Notes under the pieces: generated by a model
What the model was told of the DNA's origin: nothing
Database searches by the model: none
The model's input: the letters and a program-made list of their open reading frames with translations, nothing else
In this document: piece by piece, positions 1-10,725 of the stretch
Layout: each line of letters starts with the position of its first letter
Position numbering within the stretch: the stretch's first letter is position 1
Translations under genes and position numbers: made by a program
Source of the DNA: Cylindrotheca closterium
Taxonomy: Eukaryota; Bacillariophyta; Bacillariophyceae; Bacillariales; Bacillariaceae
NCBI GenBank assembly: GCA_933822405.4
Contig: CAKOGP040001335.1
Coordinates: 310,001 to 374,000, forward strand
Direction of reading: 5' to 3'
DNA: 64,000 nucleotides

Positions 1-719
1 TCAAATAATAGGCAACGCTCTATAGCTTCTTGCAATCCCAGTTGCATCCGACAATCCGTTCGTGCTACTATTAATAATTGATTGCCATCCTGTTCATAAG
101 CTTCCTGTTGCGCCGCCAATGCCCATTGCATGCGTTCCTTGGCCGCGGCGCGGTCCAATACGGTGATTCCTTTGCCGGCTACATAGGTACATCGCTTGGG
201 AAAGGTTTGATCTTCAATGGAAATAGCCGCCGCCTTGAGACTGGCCACATCCCGAATGGTCCGACGAATGTTGGCGGCACCTCCAAACCCCGTATCGCCA
301 TCCACCAGCACCGGCAGTCGAGAGGAGGTCCGCTGCAGGATTTGCTTGGTGGAATCTTGCAATTCCGTGCTAGTTAACAAACCAGCGTCCGGTTGTCCTA
401 GCCGCGAGGCCGAAATTCCGAATCCGCTGACAAACAAGGCGGCATTTTTGTTTTCGGGAAGTTGGGCTTCGAGAATCCGAGCCGAGAGAGCATCGTGAAC
501 TCCATAAAGACCCAGTGCTTCTTTGTTGTTGTTGTTGTTGTTGCTGTTGTTGTCAAGCATATCCAGCAAATCATTGGAAGGACAGCTATTTCTATTATTG
601 TTGTTGTTGTTGGCCAAGGATTGTACGCATGGCACGGAAGCAACGATGCACATCATCATCAGGAGGATGCGTCCGGATGGGAGATTGCCATCATGGCTAT
701 TTGAAATCTTCTTTTTCAT
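1..719 (-). CDS. PEP mutase / isocitrate lyase-family enzyme, 3'-truncated by the window
   Basis: The frame is open from an ATG at 719 to the window edge, so about 239 N-terminal residues are visible and the C-terminus is missing. The N-terminus is hydrophobic (LLMMMCIVASVPCV, about residues 19-32) and looks like a signal peptide. An Asn-rich linker encoded by AAC repeats follows. The catalytic core then shows family hallmarks in order: VHDALSA, GFGISASRLGQPD, VDGDTGFGG (Mg-binding Asp loop), EDQTFPKRC (lyase/mutase loop) and ARTD. These match the phosphoenolpyruvate mutase / 2-methylisocitrate lyase / oxaloacetase superfamily, which makes or breaks C-C or P-C bonds next to a carboxylate. The loop reads KRCTY rather than the KRCGH of classical lyases, so the exact reaction is open. 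The signal-like start suggests an organelle or secretory location. It is divergent from the PDZ gene at 1391. Confidence 0.82.
   Translation of the reverse strand, partial: MKKKISNSHDGNLPSGRILLMMMCIVASVPCVQSLANNNNNNRNSCPSNDLLDMLDNNSNNNNNNKEALGLYGVHDALSARILEAQLPENKNAALFVSGFGISASRLGQPDAGLLTSTELQDSTKQILQRTSSRLPVLVDGDTGFGGAANIRRTIRDVASLKAAAISIEDQTFPKRCTYVAGKGITVLDRAAAKERMQWALAAQQEAYEQDGNQLLIVARTDCRMQLGLQEAIERCLLF
522..556. repeat. GTT/AAC microsatellite
   Basis: Near-perfect GTT triplets with one GCT interruption. Read on the minus strand they encode an Asn/Ser run in the linker between the signal peptide and catalytic core of the PEP mutase-family gene. A second short GTT run lies at about 598-612. 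Confidence 0.9.
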
Positions 720-1390
720 TTTGAAGCTTTCTTTTGTGGTTTCAAGATTACTCAAACTATAGCTTTGTGTTTTGCTAGTTGCGCTAGGTATGCTTGCTAT
801 AATATATATTATAAGCTTCCACTCGCTGATTTGGCTGCTACAGTACAGTATTCAGTATAGTACAGTATTTGATGGATGAGCTTTTGTCAGTTGTTGGTTG
901 GGTTTGTTTGACACCCGTTGGATATTTAGAAATTCATGTCGCACCACGGTTTATGACGTACTCGGTTGAATATGTCTTATCTACGAGAATGATGACCGTA
1001 GACTGGCGTACCGGTACCGTACCGTACATCCTTTTGATTCAAAATTCCGGCGCACTGTTGGAGGATTGCACGTCCGTCGCTCGGGTCCAAGTATTCAAAA
1101 ATTGTCAATAATAAAAGCCTATAGAAGCACCTCGCCAACGACAACTTCATTGGCGATGGACGTTAACTAAATGCCAAGCCTTGCGCTCTGGACCTCCCGC
1201 CAAAATGCAAAGAAATCTGTCACGTACTCACGTACCTCCATCCACTTCTCTATCGCTCGTTGCTTCCACTAGGTATCAACGAACAACCAAAAAGGAATTT
1301 TCAATCATCTTATTCCCCATCCTAGTATACTATCTCTTAAAGTCTCGCAGCAGCAGATCAACCAAGAGTAATAATAATAATATTAACAAC
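720..1390. other. Divergent intergenic region
   Basis: 671 bp between two divergent genes. It carries AGTACAGT-type repeats at about 841-868 and the palindrome GTACCGGTAC at 1008-1017. In-frame codons upstream of 1391, including an ATG at 1205, could extend the PDZ protein, but the predicted extension looks like 5' UTR (AT-rich, AAT repeats just before 1391). No RNA gene was recognised. Confidence 0.6.
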
Positions 1391-2677
1391 ATGGTCAAGC
1401 AGACGAAAGGAAAGGTTACAAAACTTCAGGTTTGTTTGCACAAACCCACCAAGGAATCCGTCTTAGGAATTGGCTTTTGTCGTGAAGACGAAGATGACGA
1501 TTTGACCATTTCGGGAATTGCCGAAGACGGTTTGGTCTTTCAACAGACCCAACTCAAGCCAGGCCTCAAGATGCTTCAAATCAATGGTTTGGATGTCCAA
1601 AAGGCAGATCCCGTTGAAATTGCCACCATTCTCAAAGAAGCACCTCCTGGAAACATTACCTTTTTGGTCAAAGGCCAAGGATTGGAACACGTCAAGGACG
1701 CTGTGTCTTATCAAACAGGTCTCACCTTTCGTGAAGTCCAAGGCGTCAAGGGAATCATGATTGCAGGCATTGAAAACGAGAGCATGTTTGCCTACAACGA
1801 ATTGGAAGTTGGATCCCTCTTGCAATCCATCAATGTCGAAGTCAAACCGACCACTTCCGAAGGAGCCATGCGAGCCATGGACGTGGCCTTGCCAGGAAAG
1901 GTTACCGTCAAGGCCGAACGCATGGTCCAAACCAACTTGGGCATCTGGGCGGATCGTCGCCATAAGCCAGAACAGCAGCCAGTGGAAGAAAAAAAGACTC
2001 AAGAAATGACGGTCCAAAAGGTGGGCGTGGGTCAATACATGGACAGCCAATTGGTACTGGACGGTGCAGAAGAAGACATGACAGAAACCGTGGTCAAACC
2101 CACGGCGGATGCCGACATGGGACTTATTTTTGAACAACGCGGCAGGGATGTCATCATTTCCAAAATTGTCGGGGGAACACCCTTTTCGTACTCACCCATT
2201 CAACCTGGAATGAGATTGGAATCCATTACTTACACCAACGAAGTCGCTACTGCCAAGGATGCCGCCTTCACTCTGGATCGATTGACCATGATTGATGGTG
2301 TCGAAATGGCATTGGACGCCGAAGCCTTTGTGGCCACCACCCACAAGACCTTCCAATGGACGTCGACTGGACTCAAATTGATGGATTCGGACGATGGTGT
2401 CATTATTCACGAGATTCCACATGGATCCCATTTTGACAAGACGGATCTAAAGGTGGGAATGAAGATTCTTTCCGTCAATGGACGGCCTTGTCCATTCACA
2501 GCCTACCAAGTGGTGGATCAAATCAAAAAGGCAACTGGCAAAATCAAAATTGTCGCCCAGTTTCCGCTATCGTATGTAGAGGTCTACAAGCAAGCAAAAG
2601 CAAGAGAACGCGAAATTGAAACGCACAAAGATGCCTTTTTCTTGTGCGGTGAAACTCCATCGCTATTTTCGGGCTAA
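1391..2677 (+). CDS. Four-PDZ-domain protein
   Basis: Single exon, 428 aa. I chose the ATG at 1391 (start MVKQTKGK) because PDZ homology begins about ten residues later and the upstream extension is low-complexity. Four PDZ-like folds are seen at about residues 12-95, 105-178, 233-312 and 325-392. Each shows the pattern of a GIGF / GLTF / GLIF / GLKL carboxylate-binding strand, an I.GI or I..I strand, and an LKPGLKMLQING-type turn (LKVGMKILSVNG in the fourth). There is no enzyme domain, membrane segment or signal peptide. PDZ domains bind C-terminal peptides, so a soluble scaffold is the simplest reading (inference). It is convergent with repeat protein A, 172 bp apart. Confidence 0.85.
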   Translation: MVKQTKGKVTKLQVCLHKPTKESVLGIGFCREDEDDDLTISGIAEDGLVFQQTQLKPGLKMLQINGLDVQKADPVEIATILKEAPPGNITFLVKGQGLEHVKDAVSYQTGLTFREVQGVKGIMIAGIENESMFAYNELEVGSLLQSINVEVKPTTSEGAMRAMDVALPGKVTVKAERMVQTNLGIWADRRHKPEQQPVEEKKTQEMTVQKVGVGQYMDSQLVLDGAEEDMTETVVKPTADADMGLIFEQRGRDVIISKIVGGTPFSYSPIQPGMRLESITYTNEVATAKDAAFTLDRLTMIDGVEMALDAEAFVATTHKTFQWTSTGLKLMDSDDGVIIHEIPHGSHFDKTDLKVGMKILSVNGRPCPFTAYQVVDQIKKATGKIKIVAQFPLSYVEVYKQAKAREREIETHKDAFFLCGETPSLFSG

Positions 2678-2849
2678 TCTCTGGGTGTGACGAGTATTGT
2701 GTTGATCGTGAAACACAGTACAGTATTGCATATATTTATTTCTTTTGTACAAGTATTATTATTATTTCATTCAGATATTGGTAAACAATAGCGGGTCAGT
2801 GTTACATTTTTTCTTTCATTTTCTCCTACCTATTGCTTTCATACTATTA

Positions 2850-5800
2850 TTAGTCTCGATCCGCACTGAAAAAGCTCGAATCGATTGGAGAGTTGTACCA
2901 GCTGCCATCCGATACGTCTTGATCGCTTTCGACAGGTGTCAAAGTATCGTCGTTGTTGAATTTCTTATCATATGGGTCATTGGGGTTCACTGGAATGAGT
3001 TTGGTGTCTTGCGTTGTGTCGTCGGTATTGGTATTGGTATTGGTAGCTGGCGGTAGTGATGTCGAAGGACGAGTCGAATCGCTCTCGAATTGGGAAGCAG
3101 TAGGATCATTGGGATTCACTGGGGTTAGATGCACCTCCGCTTTGTCGTCAATTCTGTCTGGGAGTTTTGGGACGGCGCTCTCTTGTTCCTCAGCAATATC
3201 GGCATCGTTGCTCAATTCCTCTTCGTCAGGCGCAACATCCAACACTGGTAGTTCTTGGGTTGAGGACTCGCTGCTGCTATAACTCTGTAAAATTGGGGGA
3301 TCTGGGTTCATGGTGGTGTCACTTTTTCCTCGCGACCACCACTCACCATTGCTCGAGGAATACTTGGTCATTATGTCAACTGGTTCATCTACTGCACCAT
3401 GCGGATCCCAATGTTTTGGCGTGGCTTGAGGCCTCTGAGGAGGTGCAGCAAAGGCTGATTTTGATTCCTCTTCGAGCCCCCAATCTTGTTGGCGTATTTG
3501 CCACCATTGTACAGAATCACCACCGTCAGCATCTAGAGCATACATTTCCGGTTGGTTGGAAGATGTTGCTGTGTCGGCCGACATGATATTGTTCGGCATC
3601 TGGTCAATAGCTTTAGGCTTTGGTGAAGGTTGCTTGGAAAACGATGTCGCGCTTTGGCTGTTTAGTTCTGCGGGGGGAGCTTTGGAAGGTTGTGGCGGAG
3701 GTGATTGCTGCCTCATCTCGGGAGACTCTGACATCATCATATCGTCGTCTTTTCCCCAATCAGTGGTCACGGGTGAATTGTACCAGGAGGGGCCAGAACT
3801 TTCAGAGTCATCTGATGTTTCGAAAGACTCTTCGGTCTCCAACAATTGATCTTCAGACAGAGTCGAAGAAGATGACTCATTATCGAGTTTTGGACTATCA
3901 GGCACATACCCCTTGGAAAACGGAGAAGACGACCATTTGGTCCCAGGTTTTGGCTTACTTCCACTTGTTTCAAAGCGTGTTGTGCTTTCGCTCATGGACC
4001 CCTTCGGCGATTGCATTTTATTGGTGAAAGGAGATGACGATGATGGCTTGCTGCCTGTATTCGCCGAGCCACCAAATGTGGGTGTTCCAGTCTTTCCTAA
4101 TGGCGATGCCGATCCCTTGCTGTCTGCCTGTGCCGACCCACCAAATGCGGGTGTTCCAGTCTTTCCAAATGGCGATGCTGATCCCTTGCTGTCTGCCTTT
4201 GCCGACCCACCAAATGCGGGTTTTCCAGTCTTTCCAAATGGCGATGCTGGTCCCTGCAGCCCCTTGCTATTGAGCTTTGGAAACGGTGTAGTAGTCGCTG
4301 CTGTCTCATTGTCATCTTTGGAGCTGTCAGAATTGTCGCCCGATCCACTGAATGTGGTTGCTCCGGTCTTTCCGAATGGCGATGTTGATCCCTTCAGCCC
4401 CTTGCTATTGAGCTTTGGAAACGGTGTAGTAGTCGCTGCTGTCTCATTGTCATCGTTGGAATTGTCGCTCGATCCACCGAATGTGGGTGTTCCGGTCTTT
4501 CCGAATGGCGATGTCGAACCCTTCATCCCCTTGCTATTGAGCTTTGGAAACGGTGTAGTAGTCGCTGCTGTCTCATTGTCATCGTTGGAATTGTCGCTCG
4601 ATCCACCGAATGTGGGTGTTCCGGTCTTTCCGAATGGCGATGTGGACCCCTTCGTCCCCTTGCTATTGAGCTTTGGAAACGGTGTAGTAGTCGCTGCTGT
4701 CTCATTGTCATCTTTGGAGCTGTCGGAATTTTTGCTAGAGGCACCAAATGCGGGTGTTCTGGTCTTTCCGAAAGGCGATGTCGAACCTTTCATCCCCTTG
4801 TTATTGAGCTTTGGAAATGGCATTGTAGTTGAAGATGCACCAGAGTCTTCGTCGGGGATGTCGGACTTATGGTGTGAACCATGTGGTGATTCTATTTTGT
4901 AGAATCGAGGAGGCGAAGATGTCGATTCCTGGATTCCTTTCTTTGGCCCACCAAATTCTTTGGGCATCTCGGTCTTTCCGAACGGTGATGTAGATCCAGT
5001 CATCCCCTTGCTATTGACCTTTGGAGATGGCGTCGCAGTTGCCACCGAATCAGTGCTATCTATAAGAGTTTCTGGTTTCTTGCTGATGGCACCTTTTGAT
5101 GATTTCGGTTTGTTGAAGGGCGGAGGAGCCGACGGCTTGTTGCCAGCTTTCGACCCACCAAACGATGTCGACGTTCCGGGCGTGACTGATGCGAGAACTT
5201 TCCCAACTGAATCTCCTAAATTCGGACCTTCCGGAATGCTACTTGAAGGATCGTCAAAGCCTGTCTCACTGCATTTCAAAACCTAAGTGTTAGTATTCGA
5301 CTTCCATGTATCAGCATATCATCTCGCGACCCTTACTCACAGCTTTTTACTCACGTTTCGCCTTCTTTGGAGTCAGTCTCAAAGGCATCAGCTGTCGAAG
5401 TTTTTGGACCCTTTACATATTTGCCTGGAATAGGATCTTGGACAAACATCAAGGACAATGGACCGTTTCTGATGGAGGATGAAAAAAAGTAAGGCTTCTT
5501 CCTCTTTTGTTGTCCTTCCGACGGTGTTTTGTCCCCTTTATCATCTTGACTTTCCTCCTTGGAATCCTCTTCACTTTCACTCTCGTTTGTAGGAACGAAC
5601 GATATAGCACCAAGAGAAGCTTTTGATGAGGTTCCAGATTCCGTGGACTCTCCAGTCTTGAAGGGGGAATCATCATCGTCTGTCGAGCTTCCATTGACGG
5701 TATCACTTGTCTTTCCTATCTTAGAGATTGGGGAAATTGTTGCAACACCATTGGAACCAAATGGACGCTTACTAGATGCACCGGGGCCTATCTTCGTACC

Positions 5801-8800
5801 ACCCTCAGGACCATACGAAGCCTTGCTGAATGGACTGGAGCCTGTCTTGGATATTGTAGCACCCTTGGGTCCGAATGGACTGGTGCTAGAGGCAGAAGTA
5901 CCTTCTTTAGGGAATGGCAAAGCCGTACTAGCACCCTTGGGACCAAATGAACCCTTGCTGAACGAATTCGAGCCTGTATTTGAAACTTCAGCACCCTTTG
6001 GTGAAGATGGACTAGTGCTAGAGACAGCAGAACCTTCTTTAGAGAACGGAGAAGCAGTATTGCCACCGTTGGGACCAAAGGAACCAGTGCTGAACGAACT
6101 TGAGCCTGTCTTTGGAGCTGTAGCGCCCTTTGGTGAATATGGACTTGTACCAGAGACAGTAGAACCTGCTTTAGAGAACGGAGAAGCAGTACTAGCACCC
6201 TTGGGGCCAAAAGAACCGTTGCTGAACGAACTCGAGCCTGTCTTTGGAGCTGTAGCACCCTTGGGTGCAATAGAATCTTCTTTAGAGACCGAAGGATCGA
6301 CACTAGCACTGTTGAGACCAAATGAACCACCCTTACTGAACGAGCTCGAGCCTGTCTTTGGAGCTGTAGCACCCTTTGGTGAAAATGGACTAGTGCTAGA
6401 GACAGCAGAACCTGCTTTAGAGAACGGAGAAGCAGTACTACCACCATCGGGACCAAAGGAACCAGTACTGAACGAACCCGAGCCTGGTTTTGGAGCTGTA
6501 GCACCCTTTGGTGAAAATGGACTTGTACCAGAGACAGTAGAACCTGCTTTAGAGAACGGAGAAGCAGTACTAGCACCCTTGGGACCAAATGAACCGTTGC
6601 TGAACGAACTTGAGCCTGTCTTTGGAGCTGTAGCATCCTTGGGTGGGATGGAACGTTCCTTTGAGAATAGAGAAGCTGCGCTAGCACCCTTGGGACCGAA
6701 TGAACCCTTGCTTAACGAGCTCGAGACTGTCTTCGGAGCTGTAGCACCCTTTGGTGAAAATGGACTAGTGCTAGAGACAGCAGAACCTTCTTTAGAGAAC
6801 GGAGAAGCAGTACGACCACCATCGGGACCAAAGGAACCAGTACTGAACGAACTTGAGCCTGTCTTTGGAGCTGTAGCGCCCTTTGGTGAAAATGGACTTG
6901 TACCAGAGACAGTAGAACCTGCTTTAGAGAACGGAGAAGTAGTACTAGCACCCTTGGGGCCAGAAGAACCGTTGCTGAACGAACTCGAGCCTGTCTTTGG
7001 AGCTGTAGCACCCTTGGGTGTAATAGAATCTTCTTTAGAGACCGAAGAATCGACACTAGCACTGTTGAGACCAAATGAACCACCCTTACTGAACGAATTT
7101 GAGACTGTATTTGAAACTGTAGCACCCTTTGGTGAGAATGGACTCGTACCAGATACAGCAGAACCTTCTTTAGAGAACGGAGAAGCCGTACCAGCACCAT
7201 TAGGACCAAATGAACCACCTTTGCTGAACGAACCCAAGCCTGTTTTTGGAGCTGTAGCACCCTTTGGTGAGAATGGACTCGTGCTAGAGGCAGTGGAACC
7301 TTCATTAGAGAACGGAGAAGCTGTACTAGCACCCTTGGGACCAAATGAACCACCTTTGCTGAACGAGCTGGATTCTGAAAACGGGTTCTTTAAGCTTCCC
7401 TTGGTCATGTCCTTGTCAGAGAGACCAGTTTTTGCAGCAGAATTCGTAGAGCTGAAGGGGGAGGAAGGTGACGCATTGACTGGATTCATCCCACCGAAAG
7501 ATCCCTTTGGACTGACTGACCCAAGCGAGCCCTTGGGAGAGCTTCCATTGACCGCATCGTTCGTGGCCCCAAATTTCGGTAGTGGGCGCTCGTAAGAAGA
7601 CCTGTCTGGTATGCCCTGCCTTGTGGCGCCTGACGCTTGCTGTGCTGACAATGTTTCGGAATCTGTTTGAGTTGGCACTGACAGATTCCTGTTGAACTCT
7701 TTGATTGGCGAAAACGGTGATGGTGTTTTGTCCGTAGCGGTGAAAAACTCTGCTTTTTGCGGGGGGTTATCAGGATCGTCAAGAACAGCAATGCAATCTC
7801 GTTCATCCCATGTCTCGTCATAGATTCGAAGTGAGCGGGCAGTTGAAGCGGTTGCAAAAATGCCTACACCAGTCAAAGCGATTGCTGTAGTCGCCATTTT
7901 GTTCTTGCCAAAAATTGACGAGAGCCCGACGTCTGCTTTGAAATCAGAGGGTAGTTTTCCGCTTATCATTGATCGCACAGCAGAAACACTGGGAAATTGT
8001 GTCGACCGAAGCTTTTCCATTGTGTTTTGCATCTCTTTTTGGATCGAATCAGAGCTGGGAACATTTGGAAGCTTAGGAATCTCAAACTTTGGAGCCTCAA
8101 ATGTTGAGAGCTTGTCGGCGGCACCCTTACTAACATCCGCGAATGAAGGCAGCTCAGGAATACGGACTTTGGGAAGTTTGAGAGTACTGGTGTCGAGAAG
8201 ATTTGACGGCAGACTGCCCTTGATCATCTCGCTCACAGATGACACGATTGTTGTGTCAGCTTTGGGTATTGAGAGGGAACGTGTAATGGATACCCCTGCT
8301 GCTGACGATGAACCGATAGGCACGCCTTGTTTGCTTTCCGCCACCTTTGGTGTCATTCCGTCTATTCCTGGTTGTGGTACAGTCGTATCAGCCTTAGTAG
8401 GTGCTTCGCTGGAACCTGGTTTTGCGGCTGCAACTGATTCGCTGTTTACCTTAATCTCCGTATCCTTCACGCGTACTTCTTTGTCAGTCTTCACCTTGAC
8501 ATCTAATTCAGCTTTCGGTTTCTTCTCTTGTTCGGACTTGACACGGGCTTCTTCGTCGGCCTTGGCCTTCGCTTCTATTTCGGTCTTCGATTTCTTTTCT
8601 TGCTCGGCCTTAATTCGAACTTCCTCGTCAAACTTGGCCTTGGCCTTGGCCTCGGCCTGTTGTTTGTTTTCCTGTTCAGCCTTTATCCGAACCTCTTCAT
8701 CAGCTTTCGCTTTAGTCTCAGCTGCGGATCTTTGTTTCTGCTCTTGCTCTACTTTGGCACGGGCTTCTTCGTCCGCCGATGCTTTGGCATCTGCTTTTTC

Positions 8801-10378
8801 CTTGAGCATCTTTTCTTGTTCGGCCTTTATTCGAGCGTCCTCTTCAGTCTTAGCCATGGCGTCTGCTTGCTCCTTCAAGGTCTTTTCTTGCTCTGCCTTG
8901 ACATGGGCTTCTTCGTCCGCCTTTGCATTGGCATCTTCTTTTTCCTTCAGCATCTTTTCTTGCTCGGCCTTTATTCGAGCATCCTCTTCAGCCTTAGTTT
9001 TGGCATCTGCTTGTTCTTTCAATTTCTTTTCTTGCTCCGCTTTGATGCGAGTTTCCTCTTCGGCCTTCCGTTTCTTCTCCTGTTCCGCCTTTACTCTAGC
9101 TTCCTCTTCTAACTTGGCTTCAGCTTCCATCTTCTTCTCTTGTTCGGCCTTGATTCGAGCCTCTTCGTCAGCCTTGGCTTTTTCTTCAGCCTGCTGTTTT
9201 TTCTCTCGCTCTGCTTTTGCTTCAGCCTGCTGTTTTTTCTCTCGCTCAGCCTTTATCTTCGCTTCGTCCTCAGCTTTAGCCTTGGCCTCCTGTTCGGCCT
9301 TTCTCCTCGCTTCTTCCTCAGCCTTCTGCTTCTTTTCTTTTTCAGCCTTTATTCGAGCCTCTTCATCTTCTTTGGCTTTAATTTGTGCTTCTTCTTTCAA
9401 CTTCTTTTCCTGTTCAGCCTTTATTCGAGTATCCTCTTCAGCATTAACTTTGGCTCCAGTCTGTTGTTTCTTATCCTGTTCTGTCTGTATCCGCGATTCG
9501 TCGTCTATTTTGGCTTTCTTTGTGATATCCTGCGCTTCGGCAGTCTTTGCCTCCTGTCGAGCTTGCATTATGAGTGCTGCGGCTTCTGTCTGAGCCTGCT
9601 GTTTGATCTCAGCTTCCTGGATTTTGTTTTCTAGATATGGTAGCTCTACCTGTTCGGTTGGTGTCTGTTGCGTCGAGGACATTTGTTGCTCTTTTTGGAT
9701 GATGATTGGCTTTGCGGTAGACTCTTGATCCGGTATCGCGGCATCATTACCTGCGCCAATTAGTGCACTACCAATTAGGGCAGCAGTGCCCAACTGAAAA
9801 AAGGGAAACCCCCCGCCACCTCCGTCTTGTTTGGCTTTGTTGTCTTTGTCGTCTGCGGGTGGAGGAGGTCCACTCGGTGCCTTTGTTCCATTCTTCTTGG
9901 CCAATTTAATCAGTTTTTCTTCCTCCTTTTTGATTTTTCGATTCGACAGGGCATTTCGACCTGCAACACCAGCCACAAGAACAGATCCAGCTAGGACAGC
10001 AGTCGTTGGTTGTGGACCACCGCTAGACTCTATAGACTGTTGTCGTGCTTCAAAGTTTTGCAACGATTGCTCTAATCGCTTTTTCTTGTCGTCAAGCTGC
10101 TTTGCTTGTTTCTTCAGATTCTCTTGCACTGCATTATCATCAAGACCCGTGCTTTCCTCTATTTCGGTTGCCAGCTTTTTTCGTTCGACATCCAATTCCA
10201 CAATCTCGTTTTTTATTCGGTCTCGAACTCGAATGAAAACTCGGTCTGAGAATTCCTGTTGCTTTTCAGGAGTAGCGAATCTTGATAATGTGACAGCTAC
10301 AGGGCGGCTTCGAGGTATGAATGCACCAACCTCGCTCTCTAGCGCGAGAAAGAGGCATGCAAGAGCATAAAGTCGCAT
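2850..10378 (-). CDS. Repeat protein A: plastid-signal-like, helical and F/G/S/P-repeat giant protein
   Basis: Two exons, 10378-5355 and 5268-2850, joined across an 86 bp GTGAGT...GCAG intron that keeps the frame, giving 2480 aa. The ATG at 10378 is the first in-frame one. Order of regions: signal peptide (MRLYALACLFLALESEVGAF, AF motif at the likely cleavage site); coiled coil to about residue 125; two hydrophobic segments (about 126-145 and 195-215); a LPYLENKIQEAE motif; a charged KAEQEKK helix (about 290-650); MISGKLPS motif and a third hydrophobic segment (about 850); then 44-residue SPFSPKGATAPKT-type repeats, and in exon 2 43-residue FPKLNSKG/TSPFGKTG repeats. The end is Trp-rich, with SWYNSP twice. 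Architecture is shared with B and E. The AF motif suggests the plastid, which is inference. No known enzyme domain was found. A cell-wall/silica protein is an alternative. Confidence 0.8.
4030..4830 (-). repeat. 129-bp tandem repeats in repeat protein A exon 2
   Basis: At least five units of 43 codons. For example, the same block recurs at 4471 and 4600, exactly 129 bp apart. Each unit encodes a DDNETAATTTPFPKLNSKG segment followed by STSPFGKTG. Confidence 0.88.
5800..7380 (-). repeat. About 132-bp tandem repeats in repeat protein A exon 1
   Basis: Roughly a dozen diverged units of about 44 codons encode alternating SFGPKGAST, SPFSKAGS and SPFSPKGATAPKTG motifs. Some units are shortened (for example FGLNSASVD / KEDSI variants near 6290 and 7040), showing unequal exchange. 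The composition leaves a long antisense frame open. Confidence 0.87.
8490..9480 (-). repeat. Charged-helix coding repeats in repeat protein A
   Basis: Repeating Lys/Glu/Ala codons encode EEARIKAEQEKK-type units, predicted to form a long single alpha helix or coiled coil like the TolA stalk. Units are irregular (about 11-22 codons) and diverged. Confidence 0.85.
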
Positions 10379-10725
10379 GGCGAAGATTTTGATGAATGTA
10401 AAAAAAGAGTGCAAGTTGTCAAAGAGTTCGGTTGATGCTTGATTGACGGCGCGCAGACTGCGTCTGACGTCATTGAACAAAATAAATTTATTTAGCCAAA
10501 ACGGCCAAATGGCGCCTATATCTGTACTTTCTGGGTTTGGATGACGACTCTACTACACTCTACACTGTACACGTGTACATCATGAAAATCTCCAGCACTA
10601 GACGACGACTCTAGAGTATTTGTGAATAATGATTTAACATGTACAAGTCTATATATAGTTTTACCTCATTGCAAACAGACAAATTATCCCCACATTCATC
10701 CTACAATACAATATCAGTCAAGCTT
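10379..10725. other. Intergenic region between repeat proteins A and B
   Basis: 347 bp between the start of A and the stop of B, both minus strand. The A frame stays open for 34 codons upstream of 10378 but has no ATG. Short TACACTGTACACGTGTACA-like palindromic sequence lies at about 10560-10579. No gene was seen. Confidence 0.5.

Noticed and set aside
1181..1390. 70-codon upstream extension of the PDZ protein
   Set aside because: It begins with TTG, and the sequence is polar and low-complexity; the ATG at 1391 fits domain start better.
5559..7595. 678-codon plus-strand frame antisense to repeat protein A
   Set aside because: It is an artefact of the repeat composition of the minus-strand gene; it has no start context, domain or independent homology.
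7860..9634. Long plus-strand frames opposite the charged helix of protein A
   Set aside because: Lys/Glu codons read antisense give Phe/Leu/Ser-rich frames; shadows of the real gene.
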